Shown here in pieces: positions 36,315 to 44,918 of a stretch of DNA of 64,000 nucleotides (the first letter of the stretch is position 1; each line of letters begins with the position of its first letter). The notes below the pieces were generated by a model that was given only the letters and a program-made list of their open reading frames with translations, was not told the DNA's origin and searched no databases. Origin of the DNA: Treponema sp. (GTDB lineage Bacteria; Spirochaetota; Spirochaetia; Treponematales; Breznakiellaceae); NCBI GenBank assembly GCA_009784935.1, contig WQXI01000003.1:62001-126000 (forward strand). The letters run 5' to 3'. Made by a program: the position numbers and the translations under genes.

Positions 36315-39110
36315 TTGCGCTCTACTTCCGAAAAAAGCAGGATAACAAATACTGTTTATGCGCAAATGTTCGTCGTAGTAATTGCATTCGTAATTATGGG
36401 TGTATCCAGTTTTTTCTTTGCCCGTAATATTGAACACAAACACTTAAAAAAAGACGCCGAAAACGCTCTTGCTTTTTCTGAGGCAGAAATTGTAGCAAAT
36501 CTCCTTGAACCGGAAACATTCCTGAGCGGTTATTCCGAAACTATACGCAGCATGCTTTTAAGGAACGAAAGTGAATATACAATATCTGCCTACATGACCG
36601 CCATTACAAATTTCCTTGTCAGAGACAGGGAACGAATGACAGGTTTAAATACAACCCACGGTTATTTTTATACATGGGGCGGTAAGTATATAAACGGAAG
36701 ATACGTAACGCCGCCGGAAAATTTTGATCCGCAAAAAAATTATTGGTATCAGAAAGCTATTGATGCAGACGGAAGAATTGCGGTCTCAGAACCATACAAA
36801 GACTCCGTAACCGGAAACAACATTCTTACATTTTCCCGCTATCTCACAGATGACGAAGGCAAGCCGTTAGCTGTCATATGCCTTGATATTGAATTAAACA
36901 GAATATACAGATATGCCATCTCTATTAACCTTACAGATGAAAGTTACGGTATTTTAGTAAATAGGGATATGGAAATTATCGCGCACCCAGAACGGTATTT
37001 AATAGGCAGTAAACTTTATAACATCGACAGCGGCGTAGGTCTTTTAGCGAGAGAGCTGCAAGCGGGATTACCCATAGAAGAACGAAGGGTTAAGAATTAT
37101 ATGTATCAGGATTCTATCGTATATTTTAAAAAAATAAAATACGACTGGTTTTTGGGCATCATTATTCCTATTAACGAATATTACAGCAGCGTAAATACTA
37201 TGGCTGCTTTTTTAATTCTTATTGGTTCATTTTTAGCGTCAAGTTTATGCATTATGCTTTATTATATCTCGCAGGCAAAAATGAAGTCCGACTTAAGAAC
37301 ACAGCAAAAGAGCAACTTCCTTGCCACTATGAGCCATGAGATTCGCACGCCTTTAAACGCAATTTTGGGTATGACAGAAATTCAAATGCAAAATTCAAAT
37401 CATCCTCCGTCTACAAGCGAAGCTTTTATTAAAATAAATCATTCCGGCAATCTTTTATTAAATATAATAAATGATATTTTGGATCTGTCAAAAATCGAAG
37501 CCGGTAAATTGGAACTTGTTCCGACAAATTACGAAGTTGCCAGTTTAATTAACGATATTATTCAATTAAATTATATTAGATACGAAAGCAAACCTATCGA
37601 ATTTATAGTTGAAGCAGAAGAAAGTATTCCGTCTGTATTGGTCGGCGATGAGCTTCGCATAAAACAAATACTTAACAATCTTCTTTCTAACGCGTTTAAA
37701 TATACTGATAGCGGCGAAGTTACGCTTTCTGTAAATGCCGAATGTATAGGGCGCGGCGGCGGCGCTGTCATTGTCACGCTTGTTTTTCAGGTTAAAGACA
37801 CAGGACAGGGAATGACATCAGAACAAATAAGCAAACTGTTTGATGAATATACCCGTTTTAATCTCGAAGCCAACCGCACAACAGAAGGCGCAGGGCTCGG
37901 TATGACTATTACGCGAAACCTTGTAAATTTAATGTACGGAAAAATAAATGTAAAAAGCGCGGTTGGCGAAGGAACAACTGTTACTGTCCGCCTTCCCCAA
38001 AAAACAGACGGCATTGGTATCCGCGGAATAATAGGCAAGGAAGTTTCAGAAAACCTGCGTCATTTTAAACTTGGCAACGCAATGCAATTAAAAAAAGCGC
38101 AAATGGCATATGAATACATGCCTTACGGCAATGTTCTTATAGTAGATGATGTAGAAACTAATTTGTATGTCGCAAAAGGATTAATGGCGCCTTACGGTTT
38201 AAATATTGATGTTGCGACAAGCGGATTTGAAGCGATTGACAAAGTCAAAGAAGGCACTGTTTATGATGTAATTTTTATGGATCATATGATGCCCAAAATG
38301 GACGGTATAGAAGCGACAAAACAGCTTAGAAAAATGGGATATTCACAGCCAATTGTAGCATTAACGGCAAACGCAATTTCCGGCCAGGCAGAAATGTTCC
38401 TTAAAAACGGATTTGACGATTTTATTTCCAAGCCAATCGATATACGGCAGCTGAACGCTTCGCTTAATAAATTAATAAGAAACAAACAACCTACAGAAGT
38501 TATAGAAGCCGCATTAAAGAAAAAAGCAGAAATGGATAAAAGCAATATTTCGCATGCGGGACACCAATTAATTGATGTGCAGCTTGCAGAAATATTCGCG
38601 CGCGATGCAGAAAAAGCCGTCGATTCCATTAAAACATGCATAAAAAGCAATCTTAACAATCAAAGCGATTTGCAAATGTTTATTATTAATGTTCATGCGA
38701 TGAAGAGCGCGCTCGCAAATATAGGCGAAAAAGAACTTTCTGCAAAAGCGCTAAGGCTAGAACAAGCCGGCAGAGAAAAAGACATTAACGTTATTTTAAC
38801 CGAAACAAATGATTTTATGGAAAAAATAACTTTTGTAATTAACGAAATAAAATTAAGATACAAGAGCAACGATAATATTATAGATACAAAAGATTCTCTT
38901 GCCTTATTACAAAATAAACTTGGCGTAATAAGAGAAGCATGCCTTGCCTACGATAAAAAATCCGCAAAAACTGCCTTAAACGAATTAAGAGAAAATGAAT
39001 GGTCCGGCAGCACCAGAGTACTTTTAAACGCAATTTCGGAACATTTGCTTCACAGCGAATTTGACGAAACATCCGCTCTCATAGAAGAAACAATCAGTAA
39101 AATGAATTGA
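36315..39110 (+). CDS. Cache-domain hybrid histidine kinase with receiver and Hpt
   Basis: Hybrid sensor kinase of 931 residues. It starts at TTG, with GGAGG 6 bases upstream. Layout: membrane segment (about 12-34), periplasmic double-Cache sensor (about 40-285, containing TWGGKYINGRYVTPPENFDP and AVSEPYKDSVTG), second membrane segment (about 295-317), HisKA ([10 protein letters not shown], His about 340), HATPase (LLSNAFKYTDSG, DTGQGM, GAGLGM), receiver (VLIVDDVETN, phospho-acceptor in FMDHMMPKMDG about 654) and Hpt (VHAMKSAL, His about 792). The complete internal relay likely ends on the single-domain receiver gene just before it. Cache domains bind small ligands such as amino acids or carboxylates. 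Confidence 0.93.
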   Translation: MRSTSEKSRITNTVYAQMFVVVIAFVIMGVSSFFFARNIEHKHLKKDAENALAFSEAEIVANLLEPETFLSGYSETIRSMLLRNESEYTISAYMTAITNFLVRDRERMTGLNTTHGYFYTWGGKYINGRYVTPPENFDPQKNYWYQKAIDADGRIAVSEPYKDSVTGNNILTFSRYLTDDEGKPLAVICLDIELNRIYRYAISINLTDESYGILVNRDMEIIAHPERYLIGSKLYNIDSGVGLLARELQAGLPIEERRVKNYMYQDSIVYFKKIKYDWFLGIIIPINEYYSSVNTMAAFLILIGSFLASSLCIMLYYISQAKMKSDLRTQQKSNFLATMSHEIRTPLNAILGMTEIQMQNSNHPPSTSEAFIKINHSGNLLLNIINDILDLSKIEAGKLELVPTNYEVASLINDIIQLNYIRYESKPIEFIVEAEESIPSVLVGDELRIKQILNNLLSNAFKYTDSGEVTLSVNAECIGRGGGAVIVTLVFQVKDTGQGMTSEQISKLFDEYTRFNLEANRTTEGAGLGMTITRNLVNLMYGKINVKSAVGEGTTVTVRLPQKTDGIGIRGIIGKEVSENLRHFKLGNAMQLKKAQMAYEYMPYGNVLIVDDVETNLYVAKGLMAPYGLNIDVATSGFEAIDKVKEGTVYDVIFMDHMMPKMDGIEATKQLRKMGYSQPIVALTANAISGQAEMFLKNGFDDFISKPIDIRQLNASLNKLIRNKQPTEVIEAALKKKAEMDKSNISHAGHQLIDVQLAEIFARDAEKAVDSIKTCIKSNLNNQSDLQMFIINVHAMKSALANIGEKELSAKALRLEQAGREKDINVILTETNDFMEKITFVINEIKLRYKSNDNIIDTKDSLALLQNKLGVIREACLAYDKKSAKTALNELRENEWSGSTRVLLNAISEHLLHSEFDETSALIEETISKMN

Positions 39111-39179
39111 CAGTGAATTAACAAAACAAAATTAACCATGAAAAAATTGAAAAAGGTATTATCGGTTAAGATAATTCAA

Positions 39180-39728
39180 TTAAGATAAATCGAAAGCTTT
39201 AATAATTTCTGCCAAAATCTCATCCGAGGTTTTTCTGTCTGCTTCGATAATAAAATCAGCGGTTTTTAAATATTCGGCAGCCCGTCTTTCGTGCAAGGTA
39301 CGGTGAGTTTCCTGAGGATTTTCTGTTTTTAAAAATGGCGGCAGATCCCCTGCTAAGACTATTCTTTCCCAAGCTGTGTTAGCCGAAACATTTAAGTAAA
39401 CAACTGCAGCTTTTGTATTTTTTAACGCAATTATTGCTTCGGGATTATCGATTATTCCGCCGCCTGCCGCCAAAACCGTAAAACCGCTTTTTCTTTCTGC
39501 GATAGCTGCTGCCGCGTTTGCTTCGGCTTTTTTAAATAAATCTCCGCCCGAATGTTCAGTTGGATGTTCAATAGAACTTTCTAAAAAAAGCTGTCTTGGT
39601 GTTTTTCCGGTCTGTCTAAAAATCTCTTCGTCAAGATCTATAAAATCACAGGAGCAGGCTTTTGCAAGCAGTCTTCCTGTACTTGTTTTGCCGCAGTGTT
39701 TGGGACCTGTTAAAATAATTTTTATCAT
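39180..39728 (-). CDS. aroK: Shikimate kinase
   Basis: Enzyme of 182 residues that phosphorylates shikimate at O-3 with ATP, the fifth step of chorismate and aromatic amino-acid synthesis. It has Walker A GPKHCGKTS (about 8-16), the shikimate-binding DLDEEI (about 32-37), LAAGGGIID (about 84-92) and the lid Arg region with LHERRAAEY. Length is usual for the family. It is convergent with the hybrid kinase gene and divergent from the PrsW-like gene. No other aro gene is in the window. Confidence 0.92.
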   Translation of the reverse strand: MIKIILTGPKHCGKTSTGRLLAKACSCDFIDLDEEIFRQTGKTPRQLFLESSIEHPTEHSGGDLFKKAEANAAAAIAERKSGFTVLAAGGGIIDNPEAIIALKNTKAAVVYLNVSANTAWERIVLAGDLPPFLKTENPQETHRTLHERRAAEYLKTADFIIEADRKTSDEILAEIIKAFDLS

Positions 39729-39766
39729 GGGTTATAACTTATAGTAAAAAATGATAAAATGCTACT

Positions 39767-40507
39767 ATGCAAAGCTTTTGGGTTTTGATATTGCTGATAA
39801 TTTCTTCTTCGCTGCCAATAGTTGCGATATATATATGGATTCGTCTGGCAAAACTTCCGCTGTCTGTTATTCAATTTTTATTTGCGCTGCTTGCCGGAGC
39901 GGCCGCGTTTTTTCCGGCATTATTAATGCAGGACTTGCTGGATATTTCGTTTTCGACTGCTACTAGGACTGCGTTCTTTTATCAGTATTTTATCCGTATT
40001 GCTTTGTCAGAAGAACTGAGCCGTTTGATTATGCTGTTTATTTTCTTTTGGATAAGCGGCAAGATAAAGCCGGAAAAAGACTCTGTAAAAAAAGGCACCT
40101 TAATCGGACTTATTGCGGGATTTGGTTTTTCACTGTTAGAAAGTTCAAGACATGCCGCTTCCGGCATGGATTTAAGCCTTATCTTTTTCCGGGTGTTTAC
40201 TGCGGCACTGCACGGAGCCTGCGGTTCGCGCATAGGCGCTGCCGCTGTGTTATTCCCCAAAAATCCTGTGCAGGCGATTTTACGCATTCTTACTGCAACA
40301 GCCATACACGGCATTTACAATTTTATGGTTATAATGCCTAACTTATCATCAGTAGTAGCAATAATAATTGCTCTAACTGCCCTTATCACAGCAATTATGT
40401 CGGTTCGCGGCTCTTGGACAGAAGAGGATGACCCGGCTGTTAACAATGAAATCCTGCAGCAAGCCCTGCCGCAAGCCTTGCTTGACAAAACCAAAGATAA
40501 TCAATAA
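39767..40507 (+). CDS. PrsW-like intramembrane metalloprotease
   Basis: Multi-pass membrane protein of 246 residues with about seven helices. The polar motifs of the PrsW/CPBP group lie within helices: SEELSR (Glu-Glu, about 85-90), GFSLLESSRH (about 124-133), ALHGACGS (about 151-158) and AIHGIYN (about 186-192). PrsW cuts anti-sigma factors in Bacillus; the substrate here is unknown. There is no ribosome site. A TAAAAT box ends 6 bases before the ATG, so the mRNA may be leaderless. The tRNA gene lies 14 bp downstream. Confidence 0.8.
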   Translation: MQSFWVLILLIISSSLPIVAIYIWIRLAKLPLSVIQFLFALLAGAAAFFPALLMQDLLDISFSTATRTAFFYQYFIRIALSEELSRLIMLFIFFWISGKIKPEKDSVKKGTLIGLIAGFGFSLLESSRHAASGMDLSLIFFRVFTAALHGACGSRIGAAAVLFPKNPVQAILRILTATAIHGIYNFMVIMPNLSSVVAIIIALTALITAIMSVRGSWTEEDDPAVNNEILQQALPQALLDKTKDNQ

Positions 40508-40521
40508 GCTGATAAAAACGA

Positions 40522-40594
<73 letters not shown>

Positions 40595-40704
40595 TCACTT
40601 AATTCCTTATGGAATAAAGAAATAAGAGCTACCAGAAAACTGGCGCTTTTACTCCAGACCAAAACAATGAGAAAAAGGGTAGAATTTTTCTCAAAGGGGT
40701 AAAG

Positions 40705-42015
40705 ATGCGTCGGTATTATTTACATACGAGACATGACGGAATTATTTATGCGGAGCTTGTTGATCCACAAACAAGGTTAAAATTATCTGCGAGATCAACA
40801 GAAACAAAGAACCGTGATGAAGCCTTGCTAAAAGTTGCTGAATGGTTAAAGACAGGTATTCCAACAGGCAGAGAGAAAAAGCCCCGTACCTTAGAAGCTG
40901 CTGCAAACATCGAAACAATTTTAAAAGTTATTAAAAGGGCGGAGCTTAATTCAGACGATGCCTTGCGGATAGTCCAGTCATTGAAAGACAGAAATTTGAT
41001 CGATATTGCTGCGGTTAAGCCTGGCAAGGGAACTGTTTTATTTTCAAAGTTCCTTGAAGAATTCTGGGACTATGTATCTTCGCCGTATATTCGTGAAAAG
41101 CTTGCACATGGTCATAGTATTAGCAAGCGACATTGTTATGACAGCATGAGCCGTTTAAATCGTTATTGGCAACCGGCTTTTAAAGATAAGCGTTTGAACA
41201 GCATAACAAGGCAAGACTTGAAAAAGTTTTCTTTGTCCCTTGCTGATATTGGCTTAGCCTCCGCGACAATTAACAAAATCATGGCGGTAGGTACTACCTG
41301 CTTGTCATGGGCTTTTAGGGAAGGGCTTATTCCTGTTGATCCGACTGTTGGCTTGGTCAACTTTACAGGGGAAGCGAAAAAACGCGGAGTATTAACACCG
41401 CTGGAAGCTCAAACCCTTTTCGCTAAACAATGGAAAAATAAACGCGCTTATACCGCTTCACTTTTAGCTTGTACTACTGGCATGAGAAGCGGCGAAGTTT
41501 TGGCGTTAAAGCGTAAAGACATTGGTGAACGATCTTTGAATGTTCTACATTCATGGAGTTCTTATGATGGCTTGAAGAAACCAAAGAACGGAGAGACAAG
41601 GCGTGTTCCATTGCTGCCAGAAGTTCGGGGATATAAAATACTTGAACTTGTAGAAAAATACGGCGCGGGAACATGCGTATATGAAACGAACCAAGGCGGA
41701 GACATGATCAAAAGTGTACTAACTACCGCAGGAGTAAAATGCAAACTTGAAGGAATAAGAGCAACCGCAGACAAAGAAAAACGCGCTATGAATTCAAGCC
41801 TTATTTCCGTACAAGGGAGATTACACATAGTACGGGGCGAAAACAACATAGAAACGCTTGAAGAACTGGAAGCAGAAATGACAAACTGGCAGCCAGGCGA
41901 AGACAGCCCCGACCGCATGGACGCGCTTGTTCATACTATAAACTACTGCGAAGAAAATACAGACGGTTTTATTTTAACAGACGAACAATGTCGCATTTTT
42001 CACGGCAGACGATAA
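40705..42015 (+). CDS. Chimeric gene: tyrosine integrase N-part fused to phage terminase large-subunit tail
   Basis: Open frame of 436 residues with two unrelated halves. Residues 1 to about 320 are a tyrosine recombinase: an N-terminal arm-type domain, a core-binding domain (about 110-215), and the first catalytic Arg in TGMRSGE (about 256). The HxxR and Tyr motifs are missing. From about residue 325 (ETNQGGDMIKSVL) to the end (SPDRMDALVHTI near 400) the sequence matches the C-terminal RuvC-like nuclease end of a phage terminase large subunit. The fusion is in frame and was probably made by a deletion that joined prophage left and right ends. It cannot work as an integrase. The intact integrase at 45793 resembles its first part. 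Confidence 0.82.
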   Translation: MRRYYLHTRHDGIIYAELVDPQTRLKLSARSTETKNRDEALLKVAEWLKTGIPTGREKKPRTLEAAANIETILKVIKRAELNSDDALRIVQSLKDRNLIDIAAVKPGKGTVLFSKFLEEFWDYVSSPYIREKLAHGHSISKRHCYDSMSRLNRYWQPAFKDKRLNSITRQDLKKFSLSLADIGLASATINKIMAVGTTCLSWAFREGLIPVDPTVGLVNFTGEAKKRGVLTPLEAQTLFAKQWKNKRAYTASLLACTTGMRSGEVLALKRKDIGERSLNVLHSWSSYDGLKKPKNGETRRVPLLPEVRGYKILELVEKYGAGTCVYETNQGGDMIKSVLTTAGVKCKLEGIRATADKEKRAMNSSLISVQGRLHIVRGENNIETLEELEAEMTNWQPGEDSPDRMDALVHTINYCEENTDGFILTDEQCRIFHGRR

Positions 42016-42043
42016 ACCCCTACATTGATCTATCATCTTTTTA

Positions 42044-42352
42044 TCACGCGCTTTTTTGTTCTAGTCTTATGCGCAAACCTAAAAGATCAAATAATCTAAA
42101 TACAGTTTTAAAAGAGGGATTGCCGTTAGGGGCGAGTGATTTATATAAACCGACCCTATCAATATTTAATTCCTTGGCAAGCTGGGTCATGCCTTTTGAA
42201 CGGGCGATATGTCCTATAGTCCTTAAAAGAAAATCGGGATCATTTTCTTCAATGGCTTCTTCAAGAAAAGCGACAACATCCTCTTTAGTTTCGATAACTT
42301 CGGCAGGATCATATTTTGCGAAAGTTACTTTTTTCTTAACGGCTGTTTTCAT
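42044..42352 (-). CDS. Antitoxin of HigA-like (HI1420-type) addiction module
   Basis: Protein of 102 residues resembling the addiction module antidote family often called HI1420-type: an FAKYDPAEVIETKEDVVAFL start, then a helix-turn-helix (GMTQLAKELNIDRVGLYKSL) and LFDLLGLRIRL. Antitoxin follows toxin with a 4-bp overlap, the usual order for this family. It binds the toxin and represses the operon. It ends 28 bp from the convergent chimeric integrase gene. Confidence 0.87.
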   Translation of the reverse strand: MKTAVKKKVTFAKYDPAEVIETKEDVVAFLEEAIEENDPDFLLRTIGHIARSKGMTQLAKELNIDRVGLYKSLAPNGNPSFKTVFRLFDLLGLRIRLEQKSA

Positions 42353-42651
42353 TTTAATTCCTCCTCGTATTGCTTGGCAATTTTTCGAGCTTTTGTTATA
42401 TCCTCCTGCTGGGTGGTTTTATCACCACCACATAGCAAGACAATAATTTTCTTCTTAAATTCAATGTAGTAGACACGATAACCAACACCATAATCTATAC
42501 GCAATTCGGAAATATCACCCAAAAAACGATGATCCCCAGGATTGCCGATTGCAAGCCTGTCAATGCGCATGTTAATTCTGGCAGCGGCTCGCCTATCTGT
42601 TAGTTTTTTAAGCCACTTGATAAAAATATCTGATCTGCTTAATTCCTTCAT
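42349..42651 (-). CDS. RelE/HigB-like toxin (HI1419-type)
   Basis: Protein of 100 residues of the RelE/ParE superfamily: IKWLKKLTDRRAAARINMRI helices, then DISELRIDYGVGYRVYYIEF and KKIIVLLCGGDK strands, ending in the TKARKIAKQY helix. Such toxins are usually ribosome-dependent mRNA endonucleases. It is paired with the overlapping antitoxin and sits in the mobile element, where it probably stabilises inheritance. Confidence 0.87.
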   Translation of the reverse strand: MKELSRSDIFIKWLKKLTDRRAAARINMRIDRLAIGNPGDHRFLGDISELRIDYGVGYRVYYIEFKKKIIVLLCGGDKTTQQEDITKARKIAKQYEEELK

Positions 42652-42728
42652 ATTTTAAGTGTAGAATATATTCAACAGTATGTCAAGAGGTTTTTAACGA
42701 TTATTTCGCCTGTTTAATTTTATAAAAG

Positions 42729-42986
42729 CTATCTTTTTCTCGATTTTGATGGCTCATTCTTTGGGGATTTATAACCTTGTATGTTTTTATTTTCAATCTC
42801 TTTTTCTCTCAACATTCTTTCGATTTCTCTAATCAGTTTTTTTATTTTTTCAACATCTTTGTCATTCGGATTATTTGTCAGATACATTTTTAAGTCAAAT
42901 ATGAATTTTGACAAATCCTCTTTGGAAGAATTCCCTTTTAAAATAACCACAGCCCTTTTTAGCAATTCACCTTTTGACATACCCAT
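42729..42986 (-). CDS. Hypothetical small helical protein
   Basis: Protein of 85 residues, Lys- and Glu-rich, predicted all helical, with a coiled-coil-like stretch (VEKIKKLIREIERMLREKE). No family recognised. It starts a few bases after the stop of the helix-turn-helix gene upstream and is likely in the same leftward transcript, at the phage-type control region of the left element. Confidence 0.6.
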   Translation of the reverse strand: MGMSKGELLKRAVVILKGNSSKEDLSKFIFDLKMYLTNNPNDKDVEKIKKLIREIERMLREKEIENKNIQGYKSPKNEPSKSRKR

Positions 42987-42989
42987 AGG

Positions 42990-43226
42990 TTACTTTTTCC
43001 CCTTCTTTGGCGGCTTTCCTTTTGCCTTGGCAGGAGCTTCTTCTTTTTTAGGGCGACCTATTACAGTATCTTTTATAGCCTCAAGGGCAGAGACATCATA
43101 CAAAGCATCTTTTGACACTGGCTTAATACCTTGTTGATATAGGCGTTGTTTTATAGTGTTTGTTTCAACCCCTAATTTTTTAGCCATTTCTTTAACAGTG
43201 ATAAATTCTTGTCCGTTTACTTTCAT
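42990..43226 (-). CDS. Helix-turn-helix protein, probable repressor of the left element
   Basis: Small protein of 78 residues (87 if the TTG at 43253 is used; neither start has a clear ribosome site). FITVKEMAKKLGVETNTIKQRL looks like a MerR/HTH_17-type DNA-binding helix pair, followed by a basic tail (RPKKEEAPAKAKGKPPKKGKK). It is divergent from the rightward operon at 43416, with an inverted repeat and a strong promoter between, so it is the likely regulator of that switch. Confidence 0.68.
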   Translation of the reverse strand: MKVNGQEFITVKEMAKKLGVETNTIKQRLYQQGIKPVSKDALYDVSALEAIKDTVIGRPKKEEAPAKAKGKPPKKGKK

Positions 43227-43278
43227 AGTATTATTATTGGCATCTTTTACCAAAATGTCAATAATATATAACCAAAAG

Positions 43279-43309
43279 TTAGACTTTACTACACAAGAGT
43301 AAAGTCTAA
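43279..43309. promoter_or_regulatory. Perfect 12-bp inverted repeat, probable operator
   Basis: TTAGACTTTACT and its exact complement AGTAAAGTCTAA are separated by 7 bases (ACACAAG) in the divergent region. The half-site core GTCTAA recurs at 43363-43368, inside the spacer of the rightward promoter. This fits an operator for the neighbouring helix-turn-helix protein. No T run follows, so it is not a typical terminator. Confidence 0.6.
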
Positions 43310-43353
43310 AACATAAATTTTTGCAAATTTATCAAAATATTTTCACTTTTCTA

Positions 43354-43382
43354 TTGACATTTGTCTAACTACAAGTTATACT
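43354..43382 (+). promoter_or_regulatory. Strong sigma-70 promoter for the rightward phage-type operon
   Basis: TTGACA (43354-43359), a 17-base spacer and TATACT (43377-43382) form a near-consensus promoter. The first gene starts at 43416 with AGGAG upstream. A GTCTAA half-site lies in the spacer, where a bound repressor would block RNA polymerase. Confidence 0.75.
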
Positions 43383-43415
43383 ATAATTATAAACAAGATA
43401 TAGGAGATTATAACC

Positions 43416-43788
43416 ATGACAAGAGAAATGAAAAACAAGGTAATGAGCCTGGGCAATCGTAAAGGCTGGCGGCATTGAGCTGGCAGTCAACGGCGTTACT
43501 TTTACAAACAGACAAGAAGCATTAAAAAGACTGGCAAAGTACGAACCAGCACAAATCAAAACCATATTAGTACCCGAACCCACAAACCCCGCAGATAGTA
43601 ATGCAATCGCCGTAATGGTAGGTGTTCAGAATGGGCGCGAGCTTTATCGCTTGGGCTATGTTCCCCGCAGCTTGACCGCAGTCATTAACGCAATCGGCGC
43701 AAGACTTCCGGCACTTCGTGTTGTCTCTGGTACATGGGGAAAATATAACAAAACAACTTACGGGGCGCGTGTCGCCTTGGCGGTATAA
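43416..43788 (+). pseudogene. HIRAN-domain protein, broken by a frameshift
   Basis: The ATG at 43416 (AGGAG upstream) opens a frame that stops at 43476 after 20 codons. The +1 frame, open from 43447 to the stop at 43786-43788, encodes a clear HIRAN domain: ELAVNGVTFTNRQEAL, then ILVPEPTNPADSNAIAVM and LYRLGYVPRSL. The two parts join if one extra base between 43447 and 43475 is ignored. HIRAN domains bind 3' ends of DNA in helicases and occur alone in phages. It is first in the operon under the 43354 promoter. Sequencing error cannot be excluded. Confidence 0.72.
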
Positions 43789-43833
43789 ACAAAACACATA
43801 ACGCCGTGGCAATCCTCGGCAAAGGAAAAAAAC

Positions 43834-44196
43834 ATGAACGTATGGAATGACAACACAGAATGCAGACCAGTTGATAACTGCCGGATTATAGAAATGTTGC
43901 GGGGACTGGATAGCAACGCCGCTTCACTTGTTTGGTTTTCGCGGGAATTGGCAGCAATGCACAGGCGAATTATTGACATCATAGAAGCTCTTTATAAATG
44001 GGATATGAAAGACAACACCTGTATATCTGACACCGTATGTAAAAAGGCAGTAGAGGACAGCATAGAAACGGCGGCAAGTGTTCATAGAAGGAACAGGCTT
44101 AACCGCAAGAACATTATTAGCGTTATGAAAAAATACGGTTACGAAATAAAGGGCGAAATTTCCCCGCTTGAAATTCACATAGCGACAGAGGAATAA
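43834..44196 (+). CDS. Hypothetical phage-type protein
   Basis: Protein of 120 residues with AAAGGA before the ATG. Mostly helical, with a central RELAAMHRRIIDIIEALYKWD stretch and a basic middle (VHRRNRLNRKNIISVMKKYG). No family recognised. It is second in the rightward operon of the left element and has the higher GC content of its neighbours there, unlike the AT-rich chromosome around the island. Confidence 0.62.
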   Translation: MNVWNDNTECRPVDNCRIIEMLRGLDSNAASLVWFSRELAAMHRRIIDIIEALYKWDMKDNTCISDTVCKKAVEDSIETAASVHRRNRLNRKNIISVMKKYGYEIKGEISPLEIHIATEE

Positions 44197-44253
44197 AACA
44201 AACACCGGGGCAACTAAAGCCCCGGAAATTAAACCAAACAAGGAGAAAGAAAA

Positions 44254-44481
44254 ATGAATGTACTTTATAAACCGGCAGACATAAAAACAATGTCGCCAAT
44301 CACCAGGGAAACAAGCGAGCTTTTAATATTGCAGGGTTATGTCTTATATGAAGTTACACGCAATGACAACACAGCGATCAACGGCTTATTTATTAACCGC
44401 CTTGAATACCGGAACGACAAAGGGGAAGGAGTTTTTTTGATAGTTCAAGAAAAAGCAAAAAAGAGAGGGAAAAAAGCATGA
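44254..44481 (+). CDS. Hypothetical protein, paralogue of the next gene
   Basis: Protein of 75 residues with AAGGAG before the ATG. It contains SPITRETSELLILQGYVLYE and ends in a beta strand (VFLIVQEKAKK). The pattern SPITR, LL, Q-G, then a GEGVF/GERVY strand is shared with the gene that overlaps it by 4 bp (ATGA). The two are a tandem duplicate of a small domain that I do not recognise. Part of the rightward operon. Confidence 0.66.
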   Translation: MNVLYKPADIKTMSPITRETSELLILQGYVLYEVTRNDNTAINGLFINRLEYRNDKGEGVFLIVQEKAKKRGKKA

Positions 44482-44876
44482 ACAGAACAATGAAAATGAT
44501 CCGCCCTTCCGGGAAAGAAATCGAGGCGGCAGTATCACCAATAACGCGCAAACTGGACACACTATTGAAGCAGGCGGGCTTTTCATTACTGGAAGCCCGG
44601 CGGGTTATTGGTGGGCAGGATCAAGCCGTTAACGATCTGGCATATATGAGAGGGGAAGGGGAGCGCGTCTATATTCTGGTACATCAACCAAAAGCAACCA
44701 CAGCACCGGGAACAGAAACACACGAGGAAGAGGACACGGAACCGCTTCACCTTTTCGATGTTGATCCGGCAGGTCTTCAAAATATGTTTAGAGATTTTGA
44801 CGAAGCAATGGAACATCGGGAACAAAGAGAACCACGGAGAAACTTCCGGCTTATTCATGCGGAAGATACTGTATAA
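44478..44876 (+). CDS. Hypothetical protein with the same SPITR domain plus acidic tail
   Basis: Protein of 132 residues. The N-terminal half (SPITRKLDTLLKQAGFSLLE, then GERVYILVHQPKA) mirrors the preceding gene. A Thr/Glu-rich linker (GTETHEEEDTEPLHLF) and an acidic helical tail follow. Translation is probably coupled to the gene before it by the ATGA overlap. No known family. Acidic tails of this type occur on phage proteins that mimic DNA or bind host factors, but that is only a guess. Confidence 0.66.
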   Translation: MNRTMKMIRPSGKEIEAAVSPITRKLDTLLKQAGFSLLEARRVIGGQDQAVNDLAYMRGEGERVYILVHQPKATTAPGTETHEEEDTEPLHLFDVDPAGLQNMFRDFDEAMEHREQREPRRNFRLIHAEDTV

Positions 44877-44918
44877 AAATAAATTTAATTCACCCGAAAA
44901 TATTTTATAGGGGGAATT

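Noticed and set aside
41562-41918. Minus-strand frame opposite the integrase-terminase junction
   Set aside because: Ser/Pro-rich shadow without a ribosome site; the plus strand has clear family motifs over the same bases.
43365-43812. Minus-strand genes at 43365-43583 and 43567-43812
   Set aside because: They lie opposite the HIRAN gene, lack ribosome sites and have low-complexity, Cys-rich translations unlike proteins.
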